Notes under the pieces: model-generated
Databases searched by the model: none
The model's input: the letters and a program-made list of their open reading frames with translations, nothing else
What the model was told of the DNA's origin: nothing
Assembly: GCF_004353905.1 (NCBI RefSeq)
Contig: NZ_SMOD01000005.1
Span: 186,001-250,000, forward strand
Direction of reading: 5' to 3'
Length of the DNA: 64,000 bases
Source of the DNA: Paraburkholderia guartelaensis
GTDB lineage: Bacteria > Pseudomonadota > Gammaproteobacteria > Burkholderiales > Burkholderiaceae
Translations under genes and position numbers: made by a program
Shown here: positions 27,594 to 35,597 of the stretch, piece after piece
Position numbering within the stretch: the first letter of the stretch is position 1
Layout of the letters: every line of letters begins with the position of its first letter

Positions 27594-28820
27594 TCAGGCG
27601 CGCCGCGCGTTCAGCACGAATTGCGTGATGACGCCCGCCACGAGCCCCCAGAACGCCGCGCCGATGGAGAGCAGCGTGAGGTCGGAAGCGGTCACCATGA
27701 AGGTGATGAGCGCAGCTTCGCGCTCCTTGGGGTTCTGCATGGCGTTGGTGAGGCCGCTCATGATCGAGCCGAACAGCGCGAGTGCCGCGATCGACACCAC
27801 GAGCGCCTGCGGGAACGCCGCGAAGAGCGCCGCGATAGTCGCGCCGAAGGTGCCGGCGATCAGGTAGAAGATTCCGCACCACACGGCCGCCATATAGCGC
27901 TTCGTGCGGTCCTCGTGGGCGTGCGGGCCGGTGCAGATCGCCGCCGTGATGGCCGCGAGGTTCACGCCGTGCGAGCCGAACGGCGCGAGCACGAGCGAGG
28001 CTAAGCCCGTGGTGGCGATGAGCGGCGAGGACGGCGCGGCCGTGTGGTCGTAGCCGTCGGCGCGCAGCACGGCGATGCCGGGCACGTTCTGCGAGGCCAT
28101 CGCCACGACGAAGAGCGGAATGCCGATGCTCACCACCGCCGTGAGCGAGAACGCCGGCATCGTGAACACGGGCTTGGCCACCGCCACGCGGAAGTGGCTG
28201 AAGTCGAGCAGCCCGAGCACGGCGGCGGCGGCGATGCCGATCACGAGCGTCGCGACGATCGCGTAGCGCGGGACGAAGCGCTTCACGACCAGATACCCGA
28301 AGAACATCGTGAGCACGAGCGGCGTCTGCACCTGCGCGGCGTGGAAGATCTCGATGCCGATCTCGAACAGGATGCCCGCGAGCAGCGCCGCCGCGATGCC
28401 CGCGGGAATGCGCTTCATGAGCGTGTCGAACCAGCCGGTGAGGCCCACGGCCGTGAGCAGCACGGCGCAGACGATATAGGCGCCGATCGCCTCGGCATAC
28501 GGCACGTGCGGCAGCGAGCTGATGAGGAGCGCCGCGCCCGGCGTGGACCACGCGACCACGATGGGGGCGCGGAACCACAGCGACAGGCCGATGGTGGTCA
28601 GGGCCATGCCGATGGAGAGCGCCCAGATCCACGAGGAGATCTGCGCGTCGGACAGATGCGCGGCCTGGCCGGCCTGAAACATCAGCACGAGCGAGCTGGT
28701 GTAGCCGGTCATCATCGCGACGAAGCCGGCCACGATCGTGGCGACCGAGGTGTCGGCGAAGGGCCGCAGCGGGCCCGGCCTGAACGCCGCAGGCAGGTCG
28801 GGGGAAGAGGGGGCGGTCAT
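27594..28820 (-). CDS. benE: BenE-family benzoate:H+ symporter-like transporter
   Basis: 408 residues with about 12 helices. VAGFVAMMTGYTSSLVLMFQ, AWSTPGAALL and FGSHGVNLAAITAAICTGP are signatures of BenE permeases. It imports benzoate or a related aromatic acid with protons. No benABCD or other aromatic genes are in the window, so the transporter is an orphan here and the substrate is not settled. It may follow the MoxR-VWA operon but a strong hairpin separates them. Confidence 0.92.
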   Translation of the reverse strand: MTAPSSPDLPAAFRPGPLRPFADTSVATIVAGFVAMMTGYTSSLVLMFQAGQAAHLSDAQISSWIWALSIGMALTTIGLSLWFRAPIVVAWSTPGAALLISSLPHVPYAEAIGAYIVCAVLLTAVGLTGWFDTLMKRIPAGIAAALLAGILFEIGIEIFHAAQVQTPLVLTMFFGYLVVKRFVPRYAIVATLVIGIAAAAVLGLLDFSHFRVAVAKPVFTMPAFSLTAVVSIGIPLFVVAMASQNVPGIAVLRADGYDHTAAPSSPLIATTGLASLVLAPFGSHGVNLAAITAAICTGPHAHEDRTKRYMAAVWCGIFYLIAGTFGATIAALFAAFPQALVVSIAALALFGSIMSGLTNAMQNPKEREAALITFMVTASDLTLLSIGAAFWGLVAGVITQFVLNARRA

Positions 28821-28860
28821 GCGGTTGGTCTCCAGATTTTGCTTAGGTATGACGGCATCG

Positions 28861-28899
28861 GGCGGCGCGGCCTGAAGACACCTTCAGGCACGCGCCGCC
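28861..28899 (-). terminator. strong hairpin between VWA and benE genes
   Basis: GGCGGCGCG (28861-28869) pairs with CGCGCCGCC (28891-28899), and CCTGAAG (28871-28877) with CTTCAGG (28882-28888). It is a 16-bp stem with one bulge and no T run. It likely ends or processes the VWA transcript. Confidence 0.55.
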
Positions 28900-28933
28900 T
28901 CGAACAAGCGGAAAAGGGCGGGAGTGCTGGCGC

Positions 28934-30106
28934 CTATTTGCTCAGCACGCGCATGGCCGTTTCGAGCCCGGCGACGGTGAGCGGGTACATGCGGTGGCCG
29001 AGAATCTCGCGGATGATCGACACCGACTGGCGGTACTCCCATAGTCGCTCGGGCTCGGGGTTGAGCCAGGCGAAATGCGGGAACTGGTCGGCGAGGCGCC
29101 GCAGCCACACGGCGCCCGCTTCGGGGTTGTTGTACTCGACCGAGCCGCCCGGCTGCAGCACTTCATACGGGCTCATCGTGGCGTCGCCCACGAAAATGAG
29201 CTTGTAATCCGGCGTGAACTTGTGCAGCAGGTCCCACGTGGGCGTGCGCTCGGCGTGGCGGCGGCGGTTGTTCTTCCACAGGTGGTCGTACACGCAGTTG
29301 TGGAAATAGTAGAACTCAAGATGCTTGAACTCGGCCTTGGCAGCCGAGAACAGCTCCTCGGTGCGTTTGATGTGATCGTCCATCGAGCCGCCCACGTCGA
29401 GCAGCATCAGCACTTTCACGTTGTTGTGTCGCTCCGGCACCATCTTGAGGTCGAGCCAGCCTGCGTTCGCGGCGGTGCTGCGGATCGTGTCGCCGAGGTC
29501 CAGTTCTTCTGCTGCGCCTTCGCGCGCAAAGCGGCGCAGGCGCCGCAACGCGACCTTGATATTGCGCGTGCCGATTTCGACCTGGTCGTCGTAATCGCGG
29601 TACGCGCGCGCGTCCCACACTTTCACGGCGCTGCGCTGGCCGCCTTCGCCGCCGATGCGGATGCCTTCGGGGTTATAGCCGCCGTGGCCGAAGGGCGACG
29701 TGCCGCCCGTGCCGATCCACTTGCTGCCGCCCTCGTGGCGCTCTTTCTGTTCTTCGAAAAGCTCTTTCAGGCGCTCCATGAGCTTGTCGAGGCCGCCCAT
29801 CGCTTCGATCTGCGCGCGCTGCTCGGGCGTGAAGTCGCGTTCCAGCCGCTTCTTGAGCCAGTCTTCGGGAATCTCGAAGGCGAGTTCGGACTTCTTCTCG
29901 ATGCCGCGAAAATACGCGCCGAACGCCTGATCGAAGCGGTCGAAGTACTGCTCGTCCTTCACGAGCGTCATGCGCGCGAGGTAGTAGAAGTCGTCGAGCG
30001 AGGGCGCGATCACGCGCGCCTTGAGCGCTTCGACGAGCGTGAGGTACTCCTTCACGGAAACCGGCAGCTTCGCGTCGCGCAGCGTGTAGAAGAAGTCGAT
30101 CAGCAT
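28934..30106 (-). CDS. VWA-domain protein, CoxE-like
   Basis: 390 residues. The N-terminal half is helical with charged segments (FEIPEDWLKKRLERDFTPEQ) and a Gly-rich loop. The C-terminal half (from about residue 225) is a von Willebrand A domain whose metal site reads LLDVGGSMDD, so the second MIDAS serine is replaced by glycine. CoxE/VWA proteins act with MoxR ATPases to insert metals or mature enzyme complexes. It starts 34 bp after the MoxR gene on the same strand, a standard MoxR-VWA pair. ATG 30106 is followed by the conserved LIDFFYTLRDA. Confidence 0.92.
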   Translation of the reverse strand: MLIDFFYTLRDAKLPVSVKEYLTLVEALKARVIAPSLDDFYYLARMTLVKDEQYFDRFDQAFGAYFRGIEKKSELAFEIPEDWLKKRLERDFTPEQRAQIEAMGGLDKLMERLKELFEEQKERHEGGSKWIGTGGTSPFGHGGYNPEGIRIGGEGGQRSAVKVWDARAYRDYDDQVEIGTRNIKVALRRLRRFAREGAAEELDLGDTIRSTAANAGWLDLKMVPERHNNVKVLMLLDVGGSMDDHIKRTEELFSAAKAEFKHLEFYYFHNCVYDHLWKNNRRRHAERTPTWDLLHKFTPDYKLIFVGDATMSPYEVLQPGGSVEYNNPEAGAVWLRRLADQFPHFAWLNPEPERLWEYRQSVSIIREILGHRMYPLTVAGLETAMRVLSK

Positions 30107-30140
30107 GCGGTGTCTCCGGCTTTCGCGCGCAGCGTCCTTA

Positions 30141-30992
30141 TCAACGGTTGTGACGGTTCATGTAGATGAGGCGCTCGAACAGCGTCATGTCCTGCTCGTT
30201 CTTGAGCAGCGCGCCGGCGAGCGGCGGCATGGACTTCGAGCCGTCGACCGCGCGCAGCGCCGAGGGCGGAATCTCTTCGGCCAGCAGGAGCTTGAGCCAG
30301 TCGAGCAGCTCCGAAGTAGAAGGCTTCTTCTTCAGTCCCGCGACGTTGCGCAGTTCGAAGAAGCTTTCCATGGCCGCGTTGAGCAGCTCCTTGCGGATGC
30401 CCGGATAGTGCACCTCGACAATGCGTTGCATCGTCGCCGGATCGGGAAAGCTGATGTAGTGGAAGAAGCAGCGGCGCAGGAAAGCGTCGGGCAGCTCCTT
30501 CTCGTTGTTCGACGTGATGATGACGAGCGGACGCTGTTTTGCCTTGATGAGCTGGCGCGTCTCGTAGACGTAGAACTCCATGCGGTCGAGTTCGCGCAAC
30601 AGGTCGTTCGGGAACTCGATATCGGCCTTGTCGATTTCGTCGATGAGCAGCACGCTTTGCTCCTCCGACTCGAACGCCTGCCACAGCACGCCTTTCACGA
30701 TGTAGTTGGCGATGTCCTTCACGCGTTCGTCGCCGAGCTGCGAGTCGCGCAGGCGCGAGACCGCGTCGTACTCGTAGAGCCCTTGCTGCGCCTTCGTGGT
30801 GGACTTGATGTGCCACTGCATGAGCGGCATACCCAGCGCCGCGGCCACTTCTTCGGCCAGCATGGTCTTGCCCGTGCCGGGCTCGCCCTTGATGAGCAGG
30901 GGGCGTTTCAGCGTGATCGCGGCGTTGACCGCGAGTTTGAGGTCGTCGGTGGCGACGTACTGCGATGAGCCTTCGAAACGCGTGGCGCGCAT
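30141..30992 (-). CDS. MoxR-family AAA+ ATPase
   Basis: 283 residues. Walker A GEPGTGKTMLAEEVA, Walker B LLIDEIDKAD, sensor 1 ITSNNEKELPDAFLRRC and the PLLIKG start are intact. MoxR ATPases work as hexameric chaperones with VWA proteins to activate metalloenzymes. ATG 30992 gives the family N terminus. The partner VWA gene is directly downstream, and two cytochrome c genes are divergent upstream. Confidence 0.94.
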   Translation of the reverse strand: MRATRFEGSSQYVATDDLKLAVNAAITLKRPLLIKGEPGTGKTMLAEEVAAALGMPLMQWHIKSTTKAQQGLYEYDAVSRLRDSQLGDERVKDIANYIVKGVLWQAFESEEQSVLLIDEIDKADIEFPNDLLRELDRMEFYVYETRQLIKAKQRPLVIITSNNEKELPDAFLRRCFFHYISFPDPATMQRIVEVHYPGIRKELLNAAMESFFELRNVAGLKKKPSTSELLDWLKLLLAEEIPPSALRAVDGSKSMPPLAGALLKNEQDMTLFERLIYMNRHNR

Positions 30993-31265
30993 GGTGAATC
31001 CGCTCGCTGGGAAAAAAGCCCAGTATAAGTCAGATGGGGTGTTGCGTCGGCGCGCCACCGCGTATCGTTGGGTCCGCTCTTTGGGGCACGGTCGCGAGGG
31101 CTGCCAGCCGTCTCGCGACGGCGCGCGGCGAGTCCGTTGCGCGTGCCAGGGTTCCTCCGGGTTGTCTGCGGGCGAGGCGGCGCGGCAGGGCGCTGCGTGG
31201 CCGCCGCGGGCCCGTCGCGGGGCCTCGCGAGGCGCTCCGAGGCCCGCCAGGCGTGGCGCGGCCGG

Positions 31266-31295
31266 TGGACGGCCGGCGCGGCGTCGCGGTATACT
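31266..31295 (+). promoter_or_regulatory. putative promoter of the cytochrome c pair
   Basis: TGGACG (31266-31271), an 18-base spacer and TATACT (31290-31295). A T7 run follows at about +10. It lies about 115 bases before ATG 31411. Confidence 0.45.
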
Positions 31296-31353
31296 CGGAC
31301 CGATTTTTTTCGGCCTGCACGGCGACCCCAAAAGTAAAACAGCAGTAATGCGG

Positions 31354-31371
31354 CGCAGGCCGTGGCCTGCG
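31354..31371. promoter_or_regulatory. 8-bp-arm palindrome in the cytochrome c leader
   Basis: CGCAGGCC-GT-GGCCTGCG, perfect arms around a 2-base centre, 40 bases before the cytochrome c start. It could be an operator for a dimeric regulator. Confidence 0.45.
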
Positions 31372-31410
31372 GTTCGGGCGTTCGAATCCCCTCAAGCCAG
31401 GTTGGATGCT

Positions 31411-31776
31411 ATGAAAAAAATTGTCGGCAAGCACGTCATCACGGGTGCAATCACCATGCTGGCGTGCTTCGCGGTCACGGCTCACGCTGACATCGTGGGC
31501 AACGCGAAGGCGGGTCAGGACAAGGTGGCGATGTGTATCGGCTGTCATGGTATTCCCGATTACCGCACCGCTTACCCCGAGGTCTACCACGTGCCCATTC
31601 TGGGCGGCCAGAACGCGCAGTACATCATGAACGCGTTGCTCGCCTACAAGAAGGGCGACCGGCACTTCGAGACGATGCACGCGATCGCGTCCTCGCTCAC
31701 CGAACAGGACATCGCCGACATCGCGGCCTACTATGCGTCGCAAACGGCCGCGTCGAAAGACAATCCGAATAAATAA
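31411..31776 (+). CDS. periplasmic cytochrome c, single haem
   Basis: 121 residues. The signal peptide ends at about AHA (25). The haem site CIGCH (Cys42, Cys45, His46) is followed by LGGQNAQYIMNALLAYKKGDR and a Met-containing FETMHAIASSLTEQD segment that likely gives the sixth ligand. The pattern fits the c4/c553-like monohaem group. It carries electrons in the periplasm. No clear Shine-Dalgarno precedes ATG 31411 (GTTGGATGCT). A second cytochrome gene follows after 18 bp. Confidence 0.9.
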   Translation: MKKIVGKHVITGAITMLACFAVTAHADIVGNAKAGQDKVAMCIGCHGIPDYRTAYPEVYHVPILGGQNAQYIMNALLAYKKGDRHFETMHAIASSLTEQDIADIAAYYASQTAASKDNPNK

Positions 31777-31794
31777 CCGGCAGGTGGAGAACCC

Positions 31795-32190
31795 ATGAAC
31801 AAGCCCTACACGGCTATGCCTTCGTTTGCCGGTGCAACCATCAAGCTCGCGGGCGCCGGGCTCGCGCTGGCCGCCGCGCTCGCGCTCAATCCCGCGCACG
31901 CGGCCGACGCCTCCAACGGCAAGGTCCTCGCCGACAGCCACAACTGCGCGGCCTGTCACGGTCCGGGCCTGAACAAGCCCGTGAGCCCCGAATATCCGAA
32001 GCTCGCCGGCCAGCACGCCGACTACATCTACTGGGCGCTGCGCCAGTACCAGATGGGCACGAGCAATCCGCACCTCGGCCGCAACAATCCGATCATGCAG
32101 GCGCAGGTGCAGAGCCTGTCGCAGAGCGATATGAAGGACCTCGCCGCGTACATCGAGTCGCTCAGCGGCGACCTCGTCAACAAGAAGTAA
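31795..32190 (+). CDS. periplasmic cytochrome c, single haem
   Basis: 131 residues. The signal peptide ends AHA (36). The haem motif CAACH (Cys51, Cys54, His55) and YPKLAGQHADYIYWALRQYQ match class I c-type cytochromes, and NNPIMQAQ supplies a Met ligand candidate. AGGTGGAG precedes ATG 31795. With the upstream cytochrome it forms a two-gene operon, terminated at 32231. Each protein resembles half of a dihaem cytochrome c4. Confidence 0.92.
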   Translation: MNKPYTAMPSFAGATIKLAGAGLALAAALALNPAHAADASNGKVLADSHNCAACHGPGLNKPVSPEYPKLAGQHADYIYWALRQYQMGTSNPHLGRNNPIMQAQVQSLSQSDMKDLAAYIESLSGDLVNKK

Positions 32191-32230
32191 GCGTGACCGC
32201 GGCGCGCCATGCGTGCCGCATCATGTGAAA

Positions 32231-32280
32231 CACCCCGCGTGGGCCTCGTTTTCGGCGAGGCGTTCGCGGGGTGTTTTTTT
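32231..32280 (+). terminator. intrinsic terminator after the cytochrome c pair
   Basis: Outer stem CACCCCGCG/CGCGGGGTG (32231-32239 with 32265-32273) and inner stem GCCTCG/CGAGGC, followed by seven T. Confidence 0.9.
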
Positions 32281-32329
32281 GCGGCTTCCTGTGCGTCGGT
32301 TGCGCTTTCAGTCGTGATTCAGGCGCGAT

Positions 32330-32764
32330 TCAGTCGCGTGAAGCGCGGCGCTCGATGCGCATGAGATAGGCGTCGGTGTCGGGCGGCATGTTCGTGCGTT
32401 GCGCTTCCCAGATCGTTTCGCCCAGGCACTCCATGATCGCGTGCTGCGCGTCGTGCGTGGAGCCAAGGCGCGCGGCGAGCCGGTCGTGCGCGGCGCGGAT
32501 GCCGGGCGGCTGGTCGATCGAAAGCTGCTCGCTGATCGCGAGGTGCATCGACAGATGCAGGAACGGGTTGCTCTGGCCGCGTTCGGGCGAGTAGTCCTGC
32601 GCCGCGGCCGCATCGGCGTCGGCGAGTTCGGCGTGATATTCGGGGTGCTCGACGATCCAGTCGGCGGCGATCGCCTCTAGCGGCGTGAGGATTTCACCCG
32701 CGCGCTGCTTGCGCCAGGTCTCGGTGAAAAAGCGGCGGACTTCGTCGCGGCTGGGATTGAACAT
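32330..32764 (-). CDS. DUF1841-family protein
   Basis: 144 residues matching the small betaproteobacterial DUF1841 family: MFNPSRDEVRRFF at the start, NPFLHLSMHLAISEQLSIDQPPGIR in the middle and HAIMECLGETIWEAQR near the end. It is a predicted helical cytosolic protein of unknown role. It lies next to nth and rsxB on the same strand, 93 bp after nth, a conserved neighbourhood. Confidence 0.9.
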   Translation of the reverse strand: MFNPSRDEVRRFFTETWRKQRAGEILTPLEAIAADWIVEHPEYHAELADADAAAAQDYSPERGQSNPFLHLSMHLAISEQLSIDQPPGIRAAHDRLAARLGSTHDAQHAIMECLGETIWEAQRTNMPPDTDAYLMRIERRASRD

Positions 32765-32857
32765 CTTGGGTCGGTCGTATTGGTGAGGCGCTAATTCGTG
32801 CAGCGTCGTGCTGCGACATCGGTCTCGATCATTTTACTTCCGGGCGCTCGCGCTCGC

Positions 32858-33502
32858 TCAGAGCTCCGGCGGCGGCGTCTTCGGCTTGAACTCGCACAGC
32901 GGCTCGATCACGCAATGCCAGCATTCTGGCCGGCGTGCCTTGCACACATAGCGGCCATGCAGGATGAGCCAGTGATGCGCGTCCTGGAGGAACTCGGGCG
33001 GCGTGAATTTTTCGAGCGCGGTTTCGACGGCGCGTACGTCCTTGCCGGGCGCGAGCCCCGTTCGGTTCGCAACCCGAAAGATATGCGTGTCGACGGCAAT
33101 GGTCGGTTGACCGAAGGCCGTGTTGAGCACGACGTTCGCGGTCTTGCGTCCGACGCCGGGCAGGGCTTCGAGCGCCTCGCGCGTGGGCGGCACCTCGCTG
33201 CCGTATTGCTCGATGAGAATGCGGCACGTCGCAATGACGTTCTTGGCCTTGGTGCGATAAAGGCCAATCGTCTTGATGTAATCGGCCACCCCTTCCTCGC
33301 CCAGCGCGAGCACAGTTTCCGGCGTATTCGCGACCGGAAACATCCGGCGCATGGCCTTGTTCACCGAAACGTCGGTGGCCTGCGCGGAAAGCATCACGGC
33401 GATCAGGAGTTCGAACGGCGTGTTGAATTCCAGCTCGGTAGTGGGATGCGGGTTGAGGCTTTGCAGCGTTTCGTAGATGGCGCGGCGCTTGGTGGCATTC
33501 AT
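32858..33502 (-). CDS. nth: endonuclease III
   Basis: 214 residues. The helix-hairpin-helix LPGVGRKTANVV carries the catalytic Lys, VDTHIFRV the catalytic Asp, and the C terminus holds the 4Fe-4S loop C-x6-C-x2-C-x5-C (CKARRPECWHCVIEPLC). It is a DNA glycosylase/AP lyase for oxidised pyrimidines. The start is 36 bp after the rsxB-like gene, so the two are an operon. In E. coli, nth also follows the rsx genes. Confidence 0.97.
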   Translation of the reverse strand: MNATKRRAIYETLQSLNPHPTTELEFNTPFELLIAVMLSAQATDVSVNKAMRRMFPVANTPETVLALGEEGVADYIKTIGLYRTKAKNVIATCRILIEQYGSEVPPTREALEALPGVGRKTANVVLNTAFGQPTIAVDTHIFRVANRTGLAPGKDVRAVETALEKFTPPEFLQDAHHWLILHGRYVCKARRPECWHCVIEPLCEFKPKTPPPEL

Positions 33503-33537
33503 GCTCGTTGTGCGTGGGGCCTTTGCGGTGCGGAGCG

Positions 33538-34389
33538 CTATTGCGCGGACTTGTCGTCGTCGGGCGATGAGTCCGACGCGTCTGATTCGATACCGATACG
33601 CTTGCGGCGCGCCTCTGCGGCATCGATCTGCGCCTGCACATCGGCGCTCACGTGCTCGACGTTGCGCGGTCCCACACCCTGTTCGGCCAATTCCGCCTTC
33701 TTGCGGCGCGCCCGTTCGAGCGCGGCCTGGATGATCGCTTTCTTCTTCGCTTCGGCGTCATCGGCGGGGGAGCCTGCCGGTTGCGCGGCGCTCGCTTGCA
33801 CCGCGGCGTCCTGCGCTGCCTGGGCCTGCGGCGCACTCGTGGCGGCGCGGCGTGCAGCGGCGCGCGCCTCGGCCGCATTGCGTTCGGCGGCCTGGCGCGC
33901 TGCGCGCCGGTCATGGCGCACGCGGGCTTCGTCGGCCTGCTGCTGCGTCCATGCGTCCCAGCCGGTTGCTTCGCCCGTAACGGGAATCATTGCGATGCAG
34001 TCGACCGGGCAGGGCGCGACGCACAGGTCGCAACCCGTGCACTGATCCTTGACGATGGTGTGCATCTGCTTGGGCGCACCCACGATCGCGTCGACGGGAC
34101 ACGCCTGCATACACAGCGTGCAGCCGATGCACAGTTGTTCGTCGATGAACGCGACCGGACGCGGACGCTCCGCGCCATTGTCAGGGTTGATCGGGATGAC
34201 GGGTTTGCCGAGCAGTTTCGCGAGGCGCTCAACGCCTTCCAGGCCGCCGGGCGGGCACTGGTTGTAGTTGGCGGTGCCGGCGGCGACGGCTTCGGCATAG
34301 GGCCGGCAGCCGTCATAGCCGCACTTCGTGCATTGGGTCTGGGGCAGCAGATCTTCGATGCGATCTGCGAGTGTTTTGGGATCGTTCAC
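33538..34389 (-). CDS. rsxB: RsxB/RnfB-like iron-sulfur protein, soluble form
   Basis: 283 residues from a GTG start at 34389. Three cysteine clusters are seen: an N-terminal RnfB-type cluster (Cys20, 23, 28, 45) and two ferredoxin motifs (Cys87-90-93-97 and Cys117-120-123-127). The RnfB membrane anchor helix is missing and no other rnf/rsx genes are present, so it is probably a soluble electron carrier. The C-terminal 130 residues are an Ala/Arg/Glu-rich helix. The GTG start gives the conserved [19 protein letters not shown]; an upstream ATG at 34491 adds an unlikely extension. Confidence 0.9.
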   Translation of the reverse strand: MNDPKTLADRIEDLLPQTQCTKCGYDGCRPYAEAVAAGTANYNQCPPGGLEGVERLAKLLGKPVIPINPDNGAERPRPVAFIDEQLCIGCTLCMQACPVDAIVGAPKQMHTIVKDQCTGCDLCVAPCPVDCIAMIPVTGEATGWDAWTQQQADEARVRHDRRAARQAAERNAAEARAAARRAATSAPQAQAAQDAAVQASAAQPAGSPADDAEAKKKAIIQAALERARRKKAELAEQGVGPRNVEHVSADVQAQIDAAEARRKRIGIESDASDSSPDDDKSAQ

Positions 34390-34833
34390 GTTCGCTACAT
34401 CGGGGCGGGGCGGGCGGTGGCGCGACCTTGGGTGCGCGGGGTTTTGCACCTGGGCTGGTAGGGCGCACACGCACAGCGCCAAAGCCTGCATTATCGCCGA
34501 TTTCCCGCATTGCCATCGGCGGGCCATGTGCCATAATCAAAGCGCTTAATGCGAAGCACCGTGCAGTCCAGGGGAAATCAATAGACGTAAGCGGTACATG
34601 TTGGGCACGGCAGGCGACGTGCTTCGCACGAAGCAGACAGGGGGAAGAACGATGTCGGCTCGCAACGACATCAAACAAACAAGAAGGAACGCAAGACCGT
34701 AGGTCGGAGGGTGTCTGTCCATTAACCTGGCGCGCCCCGCACAACGTTGTCGATACCAGGGCGAGGAGAGGCCCGGCGCGGTATTGCCCGACAACGTAAA
34801 CCGGACAACGCGGCTTAACGAGATCCTGCCACC
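34390..34833. other. divergent region between rsxB and tetR
   Basis: 444 bases with no convincing gene. Near the TetR start are a perfect palindrome ACAACGTTGT (34741-34750), repeats of GACAACG, and an imperfect inverted repeat GTTGTCGATACC/GGTATTGCCCGACAAC (about 34745-34786). A hairpin GCTTCG-CA-CGAAGC is at 34621-34634. One or more of these may be the TetR operator. Confidence 0.45.
34741..34792. promoter_or_regulatory. possible TetR operator region
   Basis: ACAACGTTGT at 34741-34750 plus two GACAACG copies within about 65 bases upstream of ATG 34834. Symmetric sites this close to the regulator fit TetR autoregulation, but no promoter boxes anchor it. Confidence 0.35.
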
Positions 34834-35466
34834 ATGAATCAGCCAAAAATCAAAAGAGATCCTGAAGGCACACGCCGCCGTATTCTGCTCGCCGCGGCGG
34901 AAGAATTCGCCAATGGCGGCCTGTTCGGCGCACGCGTCGACCAGATCGCGCGACGCGCGGAAACCAATGAGCGCATGCTCTATTACTACTTCGGCAGCAA
35001 GGAGCAACTGTTCACAGCCGTCCTCGAACACGCATTCGGCGCGCTCAATGAAGCCGAACGCGCGCTCGATCTCTCGGGGCTTGCGCCCGTCGAGGCGATC
35101 ACGCGGCTCGCGCATTTCGTGTGGGACTACTATCGCGACAATCCCGAACTGCTGCGGCTCGTGAACAACGAGAATCTGCATGAGGCGCGATATATGCAGA
35201 AGTCCACACGAATTCGCGAGATGATCTCGCCGATCGTGGCGACGCTCGGTTCGATTCTCACGCGCGGTGAATCTGCGGGACTGTTCCGCCCGAGCATCGA
35301 TCCGTTGCGTCTTTATGTGACGCTTTCGGGCATGGGCTACTACATCGTCTCGAACCGCTATACGCTCAACGCCACGCTCGGTCGCGACTTCAGCACGACT
35401 GCCGAGCGCGCGGAAGTCATTCAGCTCAACACGGAGATGCTGCTCGCGTATCTCATGCGCAAGTAG
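34834..35466 (+). CDS. TetR/AcrR-family transcriptional regulator
   Basis: 210 residues. The N-terminal helix-turn-helix (about residues 13-60: TRRRILLAAAEEFANGG and VDQIARRAETNERMLYYYFGSKEQL) is standard TetR. The C-terminal ligand domain has LRLVNNENLHEARYMQKS and a late ISLSxGMGYY-like helix. Targets are unknown; it converges on phaZ, with which it shares only a terminator. The 444-bp upstream region suggests autoregulation. Confidence 0.92.
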   Translation: MNQPKIKRDPEGTRRRILLAAAEEFANGGLFGARVDQIARRAETNERMLYYYFGSKEQLFTAVLEHAFGALNEAERALDLSGLAPVEAITRLAHFVWDYYRDNPELLRLVNNENLHEARYMQKSTRIREMISPIVATLGSILTRGESAGLFRPSIDPLRLYVTLSGMGYYIVSNRYTLNATLGRDFSTTAERAEVIQLNTEMLLAYLMRK

Positions 35467-35518
35467 CGCACGACTCGCACGCGGCGAGTTCGCCAGGTCG
35501 TTTCACGCTCCACAAACG

Positions 35519-35550
35519 CCGCGCGCCGTCCTGGGACGGCGCGCGGATTT
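35519..35550. terminator. bidirectional terminator between tetR and phaZ
   Basis: A 13-bp perfect stem CCGCGCGCCGTCC/GGACGGCGCGCGG (35519-35531 with 35534-35546) lies between convergent genes, followed by ATTTTG on the plus strand. Confidence 0.7.
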
Positions 35551-35597
35551 TGCTGCTGGCGTGTACTGCTTGCGCTCGAATAGAGCGCGAGCCTTCG

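Larger units (their letters stand above)
30993..31410. other. divergent GC-rich intergenic region between MoxR and cytochrome c genes
   Basis: 418 bases. The left part is extremely GC-rich and frames in it show no protein features. The right part holds a promoter-like pair and a palindrome, annotated separately. No tRNA or RNase P RNA signature was found. Confidence 0.5.

Noticed and set aside
31034..31348. Overlapping plus-strand frames of 89-104 codons upstream of the cytochromes
   Set aside because: Arg/Gly/Ala-rich composition, no ribosome site and no motif; explained by extreme GC.
31365..31400. A tRNA T-arm-like stretch (GTTCGAATCCC) ending ...AAGCCA before the cytochrome c gene
   Set aside because: No matching acceptor 5' strand, D-arm or anticodon arm lies in the 70 bases upstream, and the T stem has a mismatch. 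It is probably chance, or at most a tRNA end remnant.
33538..34389. Evidence for a complete Rnf/Rsx ion pump
   Set aside because: Only the B-like subunit is present, and it lacks the membrane anchor.
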